DNA from: CADCTB01 sp038214685
GTDB taxonomy: Bacteria; Actinomycetota; Acidimicrobiia; Acidimicrobiales; AC-14
Reading direction: 5' to 3'
DNA length: 64,000 nt
Assembly (NCBI GenBank): GCA_038214685.1
Contig: JBBQRO010000001.1
Coordinates: forward strand, 24,067 to 88,066
A program made the position numbers and the translations under genes. Under the pieces are notes generated by a model. That model searched no databases. It had not been told where the DNA came from and was given only the letters and a program-made list of their open reading frames with translations. This document shows, piece after piece, positions 1 through 9,079 of this stretch; positions within the stretch are counted from its first letter, which is position 1; every line of letters begins with the position of its first letter.

Positions 1-1
1 G

Positions 2-901
2 GCCCGGATCAGCCAGGCCCTGGCCGACGTAGCCAGTGTCGGCACGGCCCAGGTCAGCGTGAACGACGTGGGCCCGTCATGGGGCAAGGCGGTGACCAAC
101 AAGGCCCGCAACGCCCTGGTGGTCTTCTTCGTCCTGATCAGTATCTACATCTCGTTGCGGTTCGAGTGGAAGATGGCGGTGGCCGCCCTGGCGGCTGTCG
201 TCCACGACATCCTCGTGACCGTCGGGGTCTATTCCATCTTCCGGTTCGAGGTGACCCCCGCCACCGTGGTTGCGTTCCTGACCATCCTGGGGTACTCGCT
301 GTACGACACCATCGTGGTGTTCGACAGGGTGGAGGAGAATACCAAGGGGCTGGGCGCCAGCGGTCGCTTCACGTACTCCGACACCGTGAACCTGTCCATG
401 AACCAGATGCTGATGCGCTCGCTCAACACCTCCATCGTGGCCATCCTGCCGATCGTTTCCATCCTGGTCATCGGCGCCGGTGTCCTGGGCGCCACCACCC
501 TGAACGACTTCGGGCTGGCCCTGCTGGTCGGCCTCCTCACCGGCGCCTACTCCTCCATCTTCATCGCCGCGCCGATCCTGGCCATCCTCAAGGAGCGCGA
601 GCCCCGCTATGCCAGCATCCGTCAGCGGCTGACGGCCAAGGGAGGCGCCGGCCTGCTCACCCCCACCCCCACCGCCGCCCTCGCCGGCGGAGGAGCCCCG
701 CCCGCCCGATTGCCCAAGCCGCGGGCGGGGGCCAGGAGCCCGGCCCGGGCCCGAGCGGTCGACCCCGACGGTACCGACGGCGACGACGACCAGCTGGTGC
801 CTTCGCGCCCGGGCCCCACCGGCCAGGCCCAACAGCCCCGCCCGAAGCCGGTCGCCCGCCCGGGAGCGCCTCGGCCCCGGAAAAAGGGCAAGCGGCGCTG
901 A
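2..901 (+). CDS. secF: Protein translocase subunit SecF, 5'-truncated by the window edge
   Basis: The open frame is already running at base 2, so the N-terminus and first membrane segment lie outside the window. The visible 299 residues carry about five hydrophobic segments and the SecF signature YSLYDTIVVFDRV near residues 103-115. SecF works with SecD and SecYEG in the cytoplasmic membrane, using the proton gradient to drive late steps of protein export; secD is normally immediately upstream. The last ~85 residues are a Pro/Arg/Ala-rich cytoplasmic tail, common in actinobacterial SecF. The frame ends at TGA 899-901, before a separate promoter for apt. Confidence 0.93.
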   Translation, partial: ARISQALADVASVGTAQVSVNDVGPSWGKAVTNKARNALVVFFVLISIYISLRFEWKMAVAALAAVVHDILVTVGVYSIFRFEVTPATVVAFLTILGYSLYDTIVVFDRVEENTKGLGASGRFTYSDTVNLSMNQMLMRSLNTSIVAILPIVSILVIGAGVLGATTLNDFGLALLVGLLTGAYSSIFIAAPILAILKEREPRYASIRQRLTAKGGAGLLTPTPTAALAGGGAPPARLPKPRAGARSPARARAVDPDGTDGDDDQLVPSRPGPTGQAQQPRPKPVARPGAPRPRKKGKRR

Positions 902-931
902 GCGCCCGGTAGGGCCCGTGTGGCCACCGTG

Positions 932-937
932 TAGGCT
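932..937 (+). promoter_or_regulatory. Putative -10 hexamer of leaderless apt
   Basis: TAGGCT fits the actinobacterial TAnnnT -10 pattern and ends 5 nt before the apt ATG at 943. A start at the usual +7 position would make the mRNA begin at or next to the start codon. No convincing -35 is visible. Confidence 0.5.
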
Positions 938-942
938 GGCTC

Positions 943-1470
943 ATGGCTGATGCGGACTGGCTCAAGGGGCGCATCCGCGACGTCGCGGACTTCCCTTCGC
1001 CCGGCATCGTCTTCCGTGACCTGACGCCGCTCCTGGGCGATGTCGAGTCCCTACGGTTCACCGTCGACGCCCTGGCCGACGCCTTCGCCGATCGGAGAAT
1101 CGACAAGGTCGTGGGGGTGGAAGCCCGGGGCTTCATCGTCGCCGCCCCGGTGGCCTACCGGCTGGGCACCGGTTTCGTGCCCGTCCGCAAGCCGGGCAAG
1201 CTGCCGTGGCAGACCGAGTCGGAGGAGTACGCCCTCGAGTACGGCGTCGACCGCCTCGAGATGCATGTCGATGCCGTCGCCCCCGGGGAGCAGATCCTGA
1301 TAGTCGACGACGTGATCGCCACCGGCGGCACGGCCCGGGCCACCGTGGGCCTGGTGGAACGGATGGGGGCCACCGTCGCCGGCTTGGGCTTCGCCATCGA
1401 ACTGAGCTATCTCGGGGGACGCGAGAAGCTGGATGGGTACGACATTGTGTCGCTCGTGACCTACGCGTAG
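943..1470 (+). CDS. apt: Adenine phosphoribosyltransferase
   Basis: 175 residues, the normal length for Apt. It converts adenine and PRPP to AMP plus pyrophosphate in cytosolic purine salvage. The PRPP-binding loop ILIVDDVIATGGTA lies at about residues 118-131, and the N-terminal FPSPGIVFRDLTPLL is typical of the family. The ATG start sits directly behind a -10-like TAGGCT with no Shine-Dalgarno sequence, suggesting leaderless initiation. The apt-rel order downstream of secDF is a classic actinobacterial arrangement linking purine salvage with the (p)ppGpp synthetase. A short 13-nt gap separates it from rel, so they are probably co-transcribed. Confidence 0.95.
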   Translation: MADADWLKGRIRDVADFPSPGIVFRDLTPLLGDVESLRFTVDALADAFADRRIDKVVGVEARGFIVAAPVAYRLGTGFVPVRKPGKLPWQTESEEYALEYGVDRLEMHVDAVAPGEQILIVDDVIATGGTARATVGLVERMGATVAGLGFAIELSYLGGREKLDGYDIVSLVTYA

Positions 1471-1483
1471 AGGGGAACCAGGA

Positions 1484-3694
1484 GTGCCCACCGCCGATCG
1501 CGTGTTGCCGTGGCGGCGCTCGTCCCAAACCGTCCCCGACGACGTCCGCGAGCTGGTCAACCTCTACCGGTCCAAGCACCCCAAGGCCGACACCTCCCTG
1601 CTGACCCGGGCCTACGCGGCGGCCGCCGAAGCCCACGATGGTCAGGTCCGTCGCTCGGGGGACCCCTACATCGTCCATCCGCTGGCCGTGGCCACCATCC
1701 TGGCCGAGCTCGGCCTTGACGACGTCACCCTGGCCGCCGCCCTGCTGCACGACGCCGTGGAGGACACGGCCATATCCCTCGACGACGTCACCCGCGACTT
1801 CGGGCCCCAGGTGGCGGCCATGGTCGACGGCGTCACCAAGCTCGACCGGGTGCGCTTCGACTCCAGGGAGGCCCAGCAGGCGGCCACCATGCGCAAGATG
1901 CTCGTGGCCATGGCCAAGGACATCCGGGTCCTGCTCATCAAGCTGGCCGACCGACTCCACAACATGCGCACCATCGCTGCCCTGCCCCGGGACAAGCAGG
2001 AGCGCATCGCCCAGGAGACCATCGACGTGTATGCGCCGCTGGCCCACCGGCTGTGCATCGGCGGCATCAAGTGGCAGCTCGAGGATCTCTCCTTCGCCAC
2101 CCTCTACCCCAAGCGTTACGCCGAGATCGAGCAGATGGTGTCGAGCCGCGCCCCCGAGCGCGACATCTACCTGTCGCAGGTCGTCGACATGGTGCGGGCC
2201 CGGCTGGCCGAGGTAAAGGTGGACGGCGACGTGATCGGCCGCCCAAAGCACTACTGGAGCATCTACGAGAAGATGGTGGTGAAGCAGCGGGAGTTCGACG
2301 AGATCTATGACCTCGTCGGCCTGCGGGTGTTGGTCAGCAGCGAGAAGGACTGCTACGCGGCACTGGGCACCATCCACGCCACGTGGAAGCCGGTGCAGGG
2401 GCGGTTCAAGGACTACATCGCCATGCCCAAGTTCAACCTCTACCAGTCGCTGCACACCACCGTCGTGGGGCCCCAGGGCAAGCCCATCGAGGTCCAGATC
2501 CGCACCGTCGAGATGCACCAGCGGGCGGAGTACGGCATCGCCGCGCACTGGAACTACAAGGAATCGGGGCCCCTGGCCGACGTCGGGTGGCTGCACCGCA
2601 TCGTCGACTGGCAGTCCGAGACCGACGATCCGGCCGAGTTCATGGAGTCGCTCAAGCTCGACCTCGACCAGGACGAGGTGTTCGTCTTCACCCCCAAGGG
2701 CGACGTGGTCACCATGGCCCTGGGCGCCACGCCCATCGACTTCGCCTACGCCATCCACACCGACGTGGGTCACCGGTGCATCGGCTCCCGCCTGAACGGC
2801 CGATTGGTTCCCCTCGACACCACGCTGAAGTCGGGCGACCGCGTCGAGGTCATCACCTCCAAGGTCGAAGGAGCCGGGCCGTCGCGCGACTGGCTGCAGG
2901 TGGCCGTCACCCCGCGGGCCCGCAACAAGATCCGCCACTGGTTCAGCCGCAGCCGGCGCGAGGAGGCGGTGGAGAGCGGGCGCGAGGAGCTGGTGAAGTT
3001 CATGCGTCGCGAGGGTCTGCCCGTGCAGAAGCTGGCCAACTCCCCAGTGCTGGCCAAGGTGGCTGTCGACCTCAACTACGCCGATCTCGACGCCCTTCAC
3101 CAGGCCATCGGCGAGAACCACGTGTCGGCCCAGTCCGTGGCCCAGCGCCTGGCGCGCGAGCTACGGGGCGGCGAGAACGAGGAGCAGCTGCCCTCCACCG
3201 TCCGCCGCCCGGCCCGCTCACGGGTCCAGGGCTCGGGGGGCGTGCACGTCGAGGGTCTCGACGACGTCATGGTCCGTCTTGCCCTGTGCTGCACGCCCGT
3301 GCCGGGGGACGAGATCATCGGGTTCGTCACCACGGGGCGGGGCGTGTCGGTCCACCGGGCCGACTGTTCCAACGCCGTCACGCTCACCACCAGCATGGGC
3401 GAGCGCCAGATCGAGGTGGAGTGGGACGGAGCCCGGGCCGGCGTGTTCGTGGCCTCTATCGAGGTCCAGGCCCTCGACCGGGCCCGCCTCCTGGGCGACG
3501 TCTCCACCGCCCTGGCCGACCACCACGTGAACATCGTGGCGTCGTCCACCCACACCGGCTCCGACCGGGTCGCCCGGTTGCGCTTCGACTTCGAGCTGGC
3601 CGACCCTTCGCACCTCGATGCGGTGTTGCGATCCGTGAAGCGGGTCGAGGCGGTGTTCGACGCCTACCGGGTTCTGCCCGGCACCCGCCGCTGA
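1484..3694 (+). CDS. rel: Bifunctional (p)ppGpp synthetase/hydrolase Rel
   Basis: 736 residues with the full long-RSH architecture. An N-terminal HD hydrolase domain contains LLHDAVEDT at about residues 86-94, followed by the synthetase domain near residues 230-360 (DEIYDLVGLRVLV), a TGS domain near 400-460 and a C-terminal ACT domain near 655-736. HD residues are intact, so both synthesis and hydrolysis of (p)ppGpp are predicted. The GTG start follows AGGGGAACCAGGA as ribosome-binding site, 13 nt after apt. The protein controls the stringent response and acts at the ribosome. A frequent synonym is relA; single-copy actinobacterial homologues are called Rel. Confidence 0.95.
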   Translation: MPTADRVLPWRRSSQTVPDDVRELVNLYRSKHPKADTSLLTRAYAAAAEAHDGQVRRSGDPYIVHPLAVATILAELGLDDVTLAAALLHDAVEDTAISLDDVTRDFGPQVAAMVDGVTKLDRVRFDSREAQQAATMRKMLVAMAKDIRVLLIKLADRLHNMRTIAALPRDKQERIAQETIDVYAPLAHRLCIGGIKWQLEDLSFATLYPKRYAEIEQMVSSRAPERDIYLSQVVDMVRARLAEVKVDGDVIGRPKHYWSIYEKMVVKQREFDEIYDLVGLRVLVSSEKDCYAALGTIHATWKPVQGRFKDYIAMPKFNLYQSLHTTVVGPQGKPIEVQIRTVEMHQRAEYGIAAHWNYKESGPLADVGWLHRIVDWQSETDDPAEFMESLKLDLDQDEVFVFTPKGDVVTMALGATPIDFAYAIHTDVGHRCIGSRLNGRLVPLDTTLKSGDRVEVITSKVEGAGPSRDWLQVAVTPRARNKIRHWFSRSRREEAVESGREELVKFMRREGLPVQKLANSPVLAKVAVDLNYADLDALHQAIGENHVSAQSVAQRLARELRGGENEEQLPSTVRRPARSRVQGSGGVHVEGLDDVMVRLALCCTPVPGDEIIGFVTTGRGVSVHRADCSNAVTLTTSMGERQIEVEWDGARAGVFVASIEVQALDRARLLGDVSTALADHHVNIVASSTHTGSDRVARLRFDFELADPSHLDAVLRSVKRVEAVFDAYRVLPGTRR

Positions 3695-3769
3695 ACCGGT
3701 AGAGCGATCGACCGCTGACGGCCCAGGTCATATGGGTGAAACACCGACGGGGCGCCCAGGCGCACCCGG

Positions 3770-3775
3770 TAGCGT
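3770..3775 (+). promoter_or_regulatory. Putative -10 hexamer of leaderless hisS
   Basis: TAGCGT lies 6 nt before the hisS GTG at 3782. No Shine-Dalgarno sequence intervenes, so a leaderless transcript is likely. The remainder of the 87-nt rel-hisS gap shows no clear terminator. Confidence 0.5.
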
Positions 3776-3781
3776 GCTTCT

Positions 3782-5026
3782 GTGACCGAATTCCGTGCCC
3801 CCGTGGGCACCCGCGACGTGCTGCCGCCGGAATCGGCTCGCTGGGAACGGCTGGTCGCCTTGTTCGCCGGCCACGTCGGGCGGGCCGGGTACGGGCTGGT
3901 GCTCAGCCCCATGTTCGAGGATGTCGGGGTCTTCGAGCGGGTCGGCGAGGGGACCGACGTGGTCCGCAAGGAGATGTACGACTTCGAGGACAAGGGCGGC
4001 CGGCGGGTGGCGCTACGCCCCGAGGGGACGGCATCGGTGGTCCGGGCGTACGTCCAGCACCGGCCGACCGCGCCGTTCAAGGCCTGGTACGTCGGCCCGA
4101 ACTTCCGCTACGAGCGGCCCCAGGCGGGGCGGTTCCGCCAGCATCACCAGCTGGGTGTCGAAGCGCTGGGCACCGACGACGCCGACCTCGACGTCGAGGT
4201 CGTGGCTCTGGCCTGGTCGGTGTGCGCCGCCGTCGGCCTCGGCCGGGTGACGTTGCTGCTCAACTCGCTGGGTGACGACGTCTGCCGGCCGGCATATCTC
4301 GACCTGCTGCGCGCTTTCCTGGGCGCCGCCGTCCTGTGCGACGAGCACTCGGCCGGATTCGAGAGGAACCCGCTGCGGGTGCTGGACTGCAAGCGCGATG
4401 CGTGCCGCACGGCCACCGAGGCGGCGCCCCGCCTGGTCGACCACCTGTGCGAGCCGTGCGCCGCCCACTTCACCCGGGTGCGGGCCGGCCTCGACAGCCT
4501 GGGCGTGGCGTACACCTTGCAACCCCGCCTGGTGCGGGGACTCGACTACTACACCCGGACCACCTTCGAGCTGGCCGCCGACTCGCTCGATTCGGCTCAG
4601 AACGCGGTGGGCGGCGGCGGGCGGTACGACAAGCTGGCCGAGGCGCTCGGCGGCCCGGCCACGCCGGGGATCGGATTCGGCCTGGGGATCGAGCGGCTGA
4701 TGCTGGCGGCCGACGCCGAGGGCGTATTCGGTATCCCGGCGTCGGCCCTCGACGTCTGGGTGGTCGACACCACGGGCGGTGCCGCTGCGCTTGCACTGAC
4801 CCACGAGCTGCGGGTGGCAGGCATCTCGGCCGACCGGTCGTTCGACGGGCGGTCTATGAAGTCCCAGTTCAAGTCGGCCGACCGGTCCGGGGCCCGTCTC
4901 GCCCTCGTCGTCGGCGACAACGAGCTGGCGGCGGCCACAGTGACCTTGCGGGACCTCCGCGGAGGAGAACAGGAGACGGTCGACCGGGCCGACATCCTCA
5001 AGCACGTGCAGGAGCGACTTTCATGA
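3782..5026 (+). CDS. hisS: Histidine--tRNA ligase
   Basis: 414 residues, class II aminoacyl-tRNA synthetase charging tRNA-His. Visible landmarks: the N-terminal APVGTRDVLPPE, motif 2 region YERPQAGRFRQHHQLG near residue 112, the histidine-specific LVRGLDYYTRTTFE near residue 249, and GGGGRYDKL before the anticodon-binding domain. GTG is chosen because it begins the conserved N-terminus and follows a -10-like hexamer by 6 nt. It shares ATGA with aspS, so the two synthetases are translationally coupled. The hisS-aspS pairing behind rel is widespread. Confidence 0.95.
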   Translation: MTEFRAPVGTRDVLPPESARWERLVALFAGHVGRAGYGLVLSPMFEDVGVFERVGEGTDVVRKEMYDFEDKGGRRVALRPEGTASVVRAYVQHRPTAPFKAWYVGPNFRYERPQAGRFRQHHQLGVEALGTDDADLDVEVVALAWSVCAAVGLGRVTLLLNSLGDDVCRPAYLDLLRAFLGAAVLCDEHSAGFERNPLRVLDCKRDACRTATEAAPRLVDHLCEPCAAHFTRVRAGLDSLGVAYTLQPRLVRGLDYYTRTTFELAADSLDSAQNAVGGGGRYDKLAEALGGPATPGIGFGLGIERLMLAADAEGVFGIPASALDVWVVDTTGGAAALALTHELRVAGISADRSFDGRSMKSQFKSADRSGARLALVVGDNELAAATVTLRDLRGGEQETVDRADILKHVQERLS

Positions 5027-6741
5027 TGCGGACCCACATGTGCGGCGAGCTCCGCCCCACCCACGTCGGCCAGGCGGTCAGCGTGTGTGGCTGGGTGGCC
5101 AGCCGGCGCGAGCACGGCCAGAGCCTGGCCTTCGTCGACGTGCGTGACCACACGGGGATCGTGCAGTGCGTGGTCGACGGTGCCGCCGACCTGCGCTCGG
5201 AGTTCGTCGTGCGGGTCACGGGCATGGTGCGGGCCCGCCCCGAGGGCACGGCCAACCCCAACCTGCCCACCGGCGACGTCGAGGTGGGCGACTGCTCCGT
5301 CGAGATCGTCTCCCAGGCCGAACCGCCGCCGTTCCCGGTGGCCGACCGCGTCGACGCGGAGGAGAACCTGCGGCTGCGCCACCGGTACGTCGACCTCCGC
5401 CGGCCCACGATGCAGCGCAACCTGCGCCTGCGGGCCGCGGTCAGCAGCGCCATTCGCCGATCGATGGAGGACCAGGGCTTCGTTGAGGTGGAGACACCGA
5501 CCCTGATCGCCTCCACGCCCGAGGGGGCGCGTGACTTCGTCGTCCCCTCCCGCCTGCAGCCGGGATCCTTCTACGCCCTGCCCCAGAGCCCCCAGCTGTT
5601 CAAGCAGCTGCTCATGGTCGGTGGCGTCGACAAGTACTTCCAGCTGGCCCGGTGCCTGCGCGACGAGGACCTGCGGGCCGACCGCCAGTTCGAGTTCACC
5701 CAGCTCGACGCCGAGATGTCCTTTGCCGACCAGGACGACGTCATCGCCGTCATCTCCCAGACCATCGCCGCCGGCATCGCCGCCGCCGGCCGGGAGGTCT
5801 CCGCCGAGATCCCCCGCATGACCTGGCGCGAGGCCCAGGACCGGTTCGGCTCCGACAAGCCCGATGTGCGTTTCGGGATGGAGCTGGTCGAGCTCACGGA
5901 GGCGGTGGCGGGCACCGGCTTCCGGGCGTTGCAGGCGCCCTGCGTCAAGGGCATCCGCGTGCCGGCTGAGGCCGGCATGGGGCGGGCGCGAATCGACCGG
6001 TTGACCGACCAGGCCAAGGCCGCCGGCGCCGGCGGGCTGGTGTGGCTGAAAATGGAGGGTGAGACGCTGGCATCGCCCATCCTCAAGTTCCTGTCCGAAG
6101 CCGAGCAGTCCGGCCTGCCCAAGGCCCTCGGTGCCGAGCCCGACGACCTGCTGCTGATCGTGGCGGGGGAGCGGCCGGTCGTCGACCGGGTGCTGGGCCA
6201 GCTCCGGTTGGAACTGGGGCGCCCGCCGGTGACCGAGGGCGGGTTGAACCTGCTGTGGGTCACCGACTTCCCCCTCTTCGAGGGCCTCGACGGCGACGGC
6301 CGGCCCATCCCGGCCCATCACCCGTTCACCATGCCCCACCCCGACGACCTCGACGCCCTCGACACCGAGCCGCTCGCCGTCCGCTCCCAGGCCTACGACC
6401 TGGTGCTCAACGGCTGGGAGCTGGGCTCCGGCTCGGTGCGTATCCACCGCCCCGAGATCCAGCAGCGGATCTTCTCCTTCCTGGGCATCGAGCCCGAGCA
6501 GGCCCAGGCCCGCTTCGGCTTCCTCCTCGACGCCTTTCGCCACGGCGCCCCGCCCCACGCCGGCTTCGCCTTCGGCATCGACCGCCTCGTCGCCCTCCTC
6601 GCCGGCGAGGAGAACATCCGCGAGGTCATCGCCTTCCCCAAGACCCAGTCCGGTGTCGACCCCCTCACCGGCGCCCCGGGCCCGATCGACCCCCGCCAAC
6701 TCACCGAACTGGGCCTCCGCACCCTCCCCAAACCGACCTGA
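5023..6741 (+). CDS. aspS: Aspartate--tRNA ligase
   Basis: 572 residues, bacterial-type class II AspRS: OB-fold anticodon-binding domain (about 1-110), catalytic core, and inserted GAD domain (about 290-410). Motif 3 is in GFAFGIDRLVALLAG near residue 512. The motif 2 stretch near residue 218 reads DRQFEFTQLD, where most bacterial enzymes have RQPEFTQ. The start is the ATG at 5023, overlapping the hisS stop as ATGA; a second ATG follows at 5026. The sequence alone does not decide whether it is discriminating or also charges tRNA-Asn. A family A palindromic repeat begins 8 nt after the stop. Confidence 0.95.
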   Translation: MMRTHMCGELRPTHVGQAVSVCGWVASRREHGQSLAFVDVRDHTGIVQCVVDGAADLRSEFVVRVTGMVRARPEGTANPNLPTGDVEVGDCSVEIVSQAEPPPFPVADRVDAEENLRLRHRYVDLRRPTMQRNLRLRAAVSSAIRRSMEDQGFVEVETPTLIASTPEGARDFVVPSRLQPGSFYALPQSPQLFKQLLMVGGVDKYFQLARCLRDEDLRADRQFEFTQLDAEMSFADQDDVIAVISQTIAAGIAAAGREVSAEIPRMTWREAQDRFGSDKPDVRFGMELVELTEAVAGTGFRALQAPCVKGIRVPAEAGMGRARIDRLTDQAKAAGAGGLVWLKMEGETLASPILKFLSEAEQSGLPKALGAEPDDLLLIVAGERPVVDRVLGQLRLELGRPPVTEGGLNLLWVTDFPLFEGLDGDGRPIPAHHPFTMPHPDDLDALDTEPLAVRSQAYDLVLNGWELGSGSVRIHRPEIQQRIFSFLGIEPEQAQARFGFLLDAFRHGAPPHAGFAFGIDRLVALLAGEENIREVIAFPKTQSGVDPLTGAPGPIDPRQLTELGLRTLPKPT

Positions 6742-6748
6742 CCGGGGC

Positions 6749-6796
6749 GAGTGTGGGCGATTCGCGGTGACATTCGACACCGAATCGCCCACTCTC
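6749..6796 (+). repeat. Family A palindromic repeat, copy 1 (after aspS)
   Basis: Left arm GAGTGTGGGCGATTCG (6749-6764) and right arm CGAATCGCCCACTCTC (6781-6796) pair with one mismatch. The inner GGTG/CACC can extend the stem. Three further copies of the same arms occur at 7697, 18553 and 30842. It sits at the 3' end of aspS and could act as a transcript-end or REP-like element, but has no T tract. Confidence 0.8.
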
Positions 6797-6828
6797 ACGT
6801 TGTCTCATCCCTGCGCCATGCTGGTTCA

Positions 6829-7742
6829 ATGGACGTCCGCCACCGCCTCAGCACGATCGCCGCCTCCCAACACGGCCTCATCACCCTCGGGCAAGCCCTG
6901 CACGCCGGTCTCGGCGTCGGTCAGATCCGCCACAAGGCCCGGTCGGGGGAGTGGGTCGTCGTGCGGCCGCGTGTCTACGCCGTCGCCGGCGCCCCGCCGA
7001 CGTGGGTCCAGGCGATGGCCGCCACGACCCTGAGCCTCCAGCCGCACGCCTGGCTCTCGCACGACTCGGCCGGGGGGGTGTTGAGGGCATGACTGGCTGA
7101 TCATCACGGCCGGGTGAAGCTGGCCGGCGTGCGTAGTCACCGGTCCGGGGCCTTGTTCAGCGCCGACCTGACCAGCCATCTGCAGATTCCCGTGACGAGC
7201 CCAGAACGCACGCTGGTCGACCTTTCGGCGACCCTGCCGCCGACGGCCCTCGGCCGTCTGCTCGACGACGGGCTCCGGCGCCGGCTCGTGCGCTTGGAGC
7301 GGCTCCGCTCCTGCGTCGGTCGCCTTGGCAAGGCACCTGGCCGCCGGCCGGCCGTGATCCAGGACCTCCTGGTGGCCCGGCTCCCCGGCTACGACCCGGG
7401 CGACAGCGACCTGGAGACACGGGTGCTGCGGGCCCTGGTGGCCGCCGGCCTGCCGGTCCTCGTCCAGCAGTACCGGGTACGGATAGGGAGCCGCACGTAC
7501 AAGCTGGATCTGGCCGACCCCCCGTCAAAGCTGGCCGTCGAGCTCGACGGGTGGGAGTTCCACCACACCCGTTCGGCTTTCGACGACGATCGGGCCCGAG
7601 CCAACGCCCTCGTCGCCCATGGGTGGACCCTGCTCCGGTTCACCTCCCGGTCCACCGACGAGGAGATCGTGACCTGCGTATCCGCGTCGCTGCGCCAGTG
7701 TGGGCGATTCGGTGTCGCAAGCACTGCGGATCGCCCACACTC
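6829..7742 (+). pseudogene. Broken AbiEi-antitoxin/DUF559 nuclease-fold protein
   Basis: One continuous frame encodes an AbiEi-like N-terminal winged-helix part (residues 1-87, HGLITLGQALHAGL...RVYAVAGAP) and then, after an in-frame TGA at 7090-7092, the rest of the protein. That second part has VTSPERTLVDL and a C-terminal DUF559/Vsr-like domain with LAVELDGWEFH and WTLLRFTSRS. The link between the halves is a few residues shorter than usual. The 3' end runs into family A repeat copy 2, and the frame then stays open about 550 nt into rarA, so the original stop has been lost. Intact relatives are single proteins of roughly 300 residues. I infer an inactivated accessory gene; a separately translated C-terminal fragment from GTG 7114 is possible but unsupported. 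Confidence 0.72.
7697..7742 (+). repeat. Family A palindromic repeat, copy 2 (before rarA)
   Basis: Arms AGTGTGGGCGATTCGG and CGGATCGCCCACACTC flank an 18-nt middle. It overlaps the last codons of the broken DUF559 gene and lies 8 nt upstream of the rarA -10 hexamer. Confidence 0.8.
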
Positions 7743-7750
7743 GGGAGGGG

Positions 7751-7756
7751 TAGCGT
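7751..7756 (+). promoter_or_regulatory. Putative -10 hexamer of leaderless rarA
   Basis: TAGCGT ends 6 nt before the rarA GTG at 7763, the same geometry as at hisS. The -35 region would fall inside the palindromic repeat. Confidence 0.5.
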
Positions 7757-7762
7757 CGCCTC

Positions 7763-9079
7763 GTGGCCGAGGATCTGTTCGGGGCCGCTCTGCAGGAGCG
7801 GCTGCGCCGGCAGGCACCGCTGGCGGCCCGGATGCGGCCGGTGACGCTCGACGAGGTGGTCGGTCAGGTGCACCTACTCGGCGCCGGCGGGCCGCTGCGG
7901 CGGCTGATCGAGGCCGACCGAATGTCGTCGGTGATCCTGTGGGGACCGCCGGGGACGGGCAAGACCACCCTGGCCCGGCTCATCGCCGGCGCCACCAGCA
8001 GGTCGTTCGAGACGCTCTCGGCGGTGACGGCCGGCGTGAAAGACGTGCGGGAGGTGGTGGAGCGGGCCCGCCGGCGGCTGGCCGAGCAGGGCGAGGGCAC
8101 GATCCTGTTCCTCGACGAGATCCACCGGTTCAACAAGTCCCAGCAGGACGCCTTCCTGCCCGCGGTGGAGGAGGGCCTGCTCGTCCTGATCGGGGCGACC
8201 ACCGAGAACCCCTACTTCGAGGTCAACGCCCCGCTGCTCTCCCGCTCCAGCCTGTTCCGGCTCCAGCCCCTGTCGCCCGACGCGGTTCGGGCCCTGCTCG
8301 AGCGCGGCCTGGAGCATGAGCAGGCCGAGGCCGACAATGAGGCCCTCGACCATCTCGTCGGCCGGGCCGACGGAGACGCCCGGGTGGCGCTCAACGCCCT
8401 GGAAGTGGCCATAGCCCTGGCCGGCGACGGTGCCAAGGTCACCCTGGCCGACGCCGAAGCCGCCCTCGACGCCCGGGCCCTCCGCTACGAGCGCGACGAG
8501 CACTACGACATCGTGTCCGCCTTCATCAAGAGCATCCGTGGCTCCGACCCCGACGCCGGCCTGTACTGGTTGGCCCGCATGCTCGAAGCCGGCGAGGACG
8601 CCCGGTTCATCGCCCGCCGGATGGTGATCCTGGCGTCGGAGGACGTGGGCATGGCCGACCCCATGGCCCTGCTCATCGCCGACGCCGCGGCCCGGGCGGT
8701 GGAATTCGTCGGCCTGCCCGAAGCTCAGCTCAACCTGGCCCAGGCGGTGATTCACCTGGCCACCGCCCCGAAGTCCAACCGGGTCACCGCCGGCCTCGGC
8801 GGGGCGCAAGACGACGTGAAGGACCGCCCGGCCGGCGAGGTTCCCGTGCACCTGCGCAGCGCCTCGTACTTCGGGGCCAAGAAGCTGGGTCATGGGATCG
8901 GCTACGAGTATCCTCATGATGACCCGCGCGGGTGGGTGCCCCAGGAGCATCGCCCCCCTGAGGTTGCCGGCCGGGTGTACTACCAACCGTCCGATCATGG
9001 CTTCGAACGGGAGATTGCCGAGCGCATGCGAGCACGGGACGGACAGGTCCGAGCGGCCGAGAGCGGGCCAGCACAGTGA
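7763..9079 (+). CDS. rarA: Replication-associated recombination protein A (AAA ATPase)
   Basis: 438 residues, MgsA/RarA/WRNIP1 family clamp-loader-like AAA+ ATPase acting at stalled replication forks. Walker A GPPGTGKTT is near residues 62-70, Walker B ILFLDEIHRF near 113-122, and a C-terminal tetramerisation region includes KSIRGSDPDAGLYWLARML. The GTG start is fixed by the conserved AEDLFG N-terminus and the -10 element. It shares GTGA with the DUF948 gene downstream. The rarA, DUF948, DUF6167, alaS order matches the conserved actinobacterial block seen in Streptomyces. Confidence 0.93.
   Translation: MAEDLFGAALQERLRRQAPLAARMRPVTLDEVVGQVHLLGAGGPLRRLIEADRMSSVILWGPPGTGKTTLARLIAGATSRSFETLSAVTAGVKDVREVVERARRRLAEQGEGTILFLDEIHRFNKSQQDAFLPAVEEGLLVLIGATTENPYFEVNAPLLSRSSLFRLQPLSPDAVRALLERGLEHEQAEADNEALDHLVGRADGDARVALNALEVAIALAGDGAKVTLADAEAALDARALRYERDEHYDIVSAFIKSIRGSDPDAGLYWLARMLEAGEDARFIARRMVILASEDVGMADPMALLIADAAARAVEFVGLPEAQLNLAQAVIHLATAPKSNRVTAGLGGAQDDVKDRPAGEVPVHLRSASYFGAKKLGHGIGYEYPHDDPRGWVPQEHRPPEVAGRVYYQPSDHGFEREIAERMRARDGQVRAAESGPAQ

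Noticed and set aside
1133..3121. Long - strand open frame (662 codons) opposite rel, and similar ones at 4597-6798, 9985-11850 and 26588-29569
   Set aside because: They are mirror frames created by extreme GC at third codon positions; they lack family motifs, and the + strand genes opposite are unmistakable.
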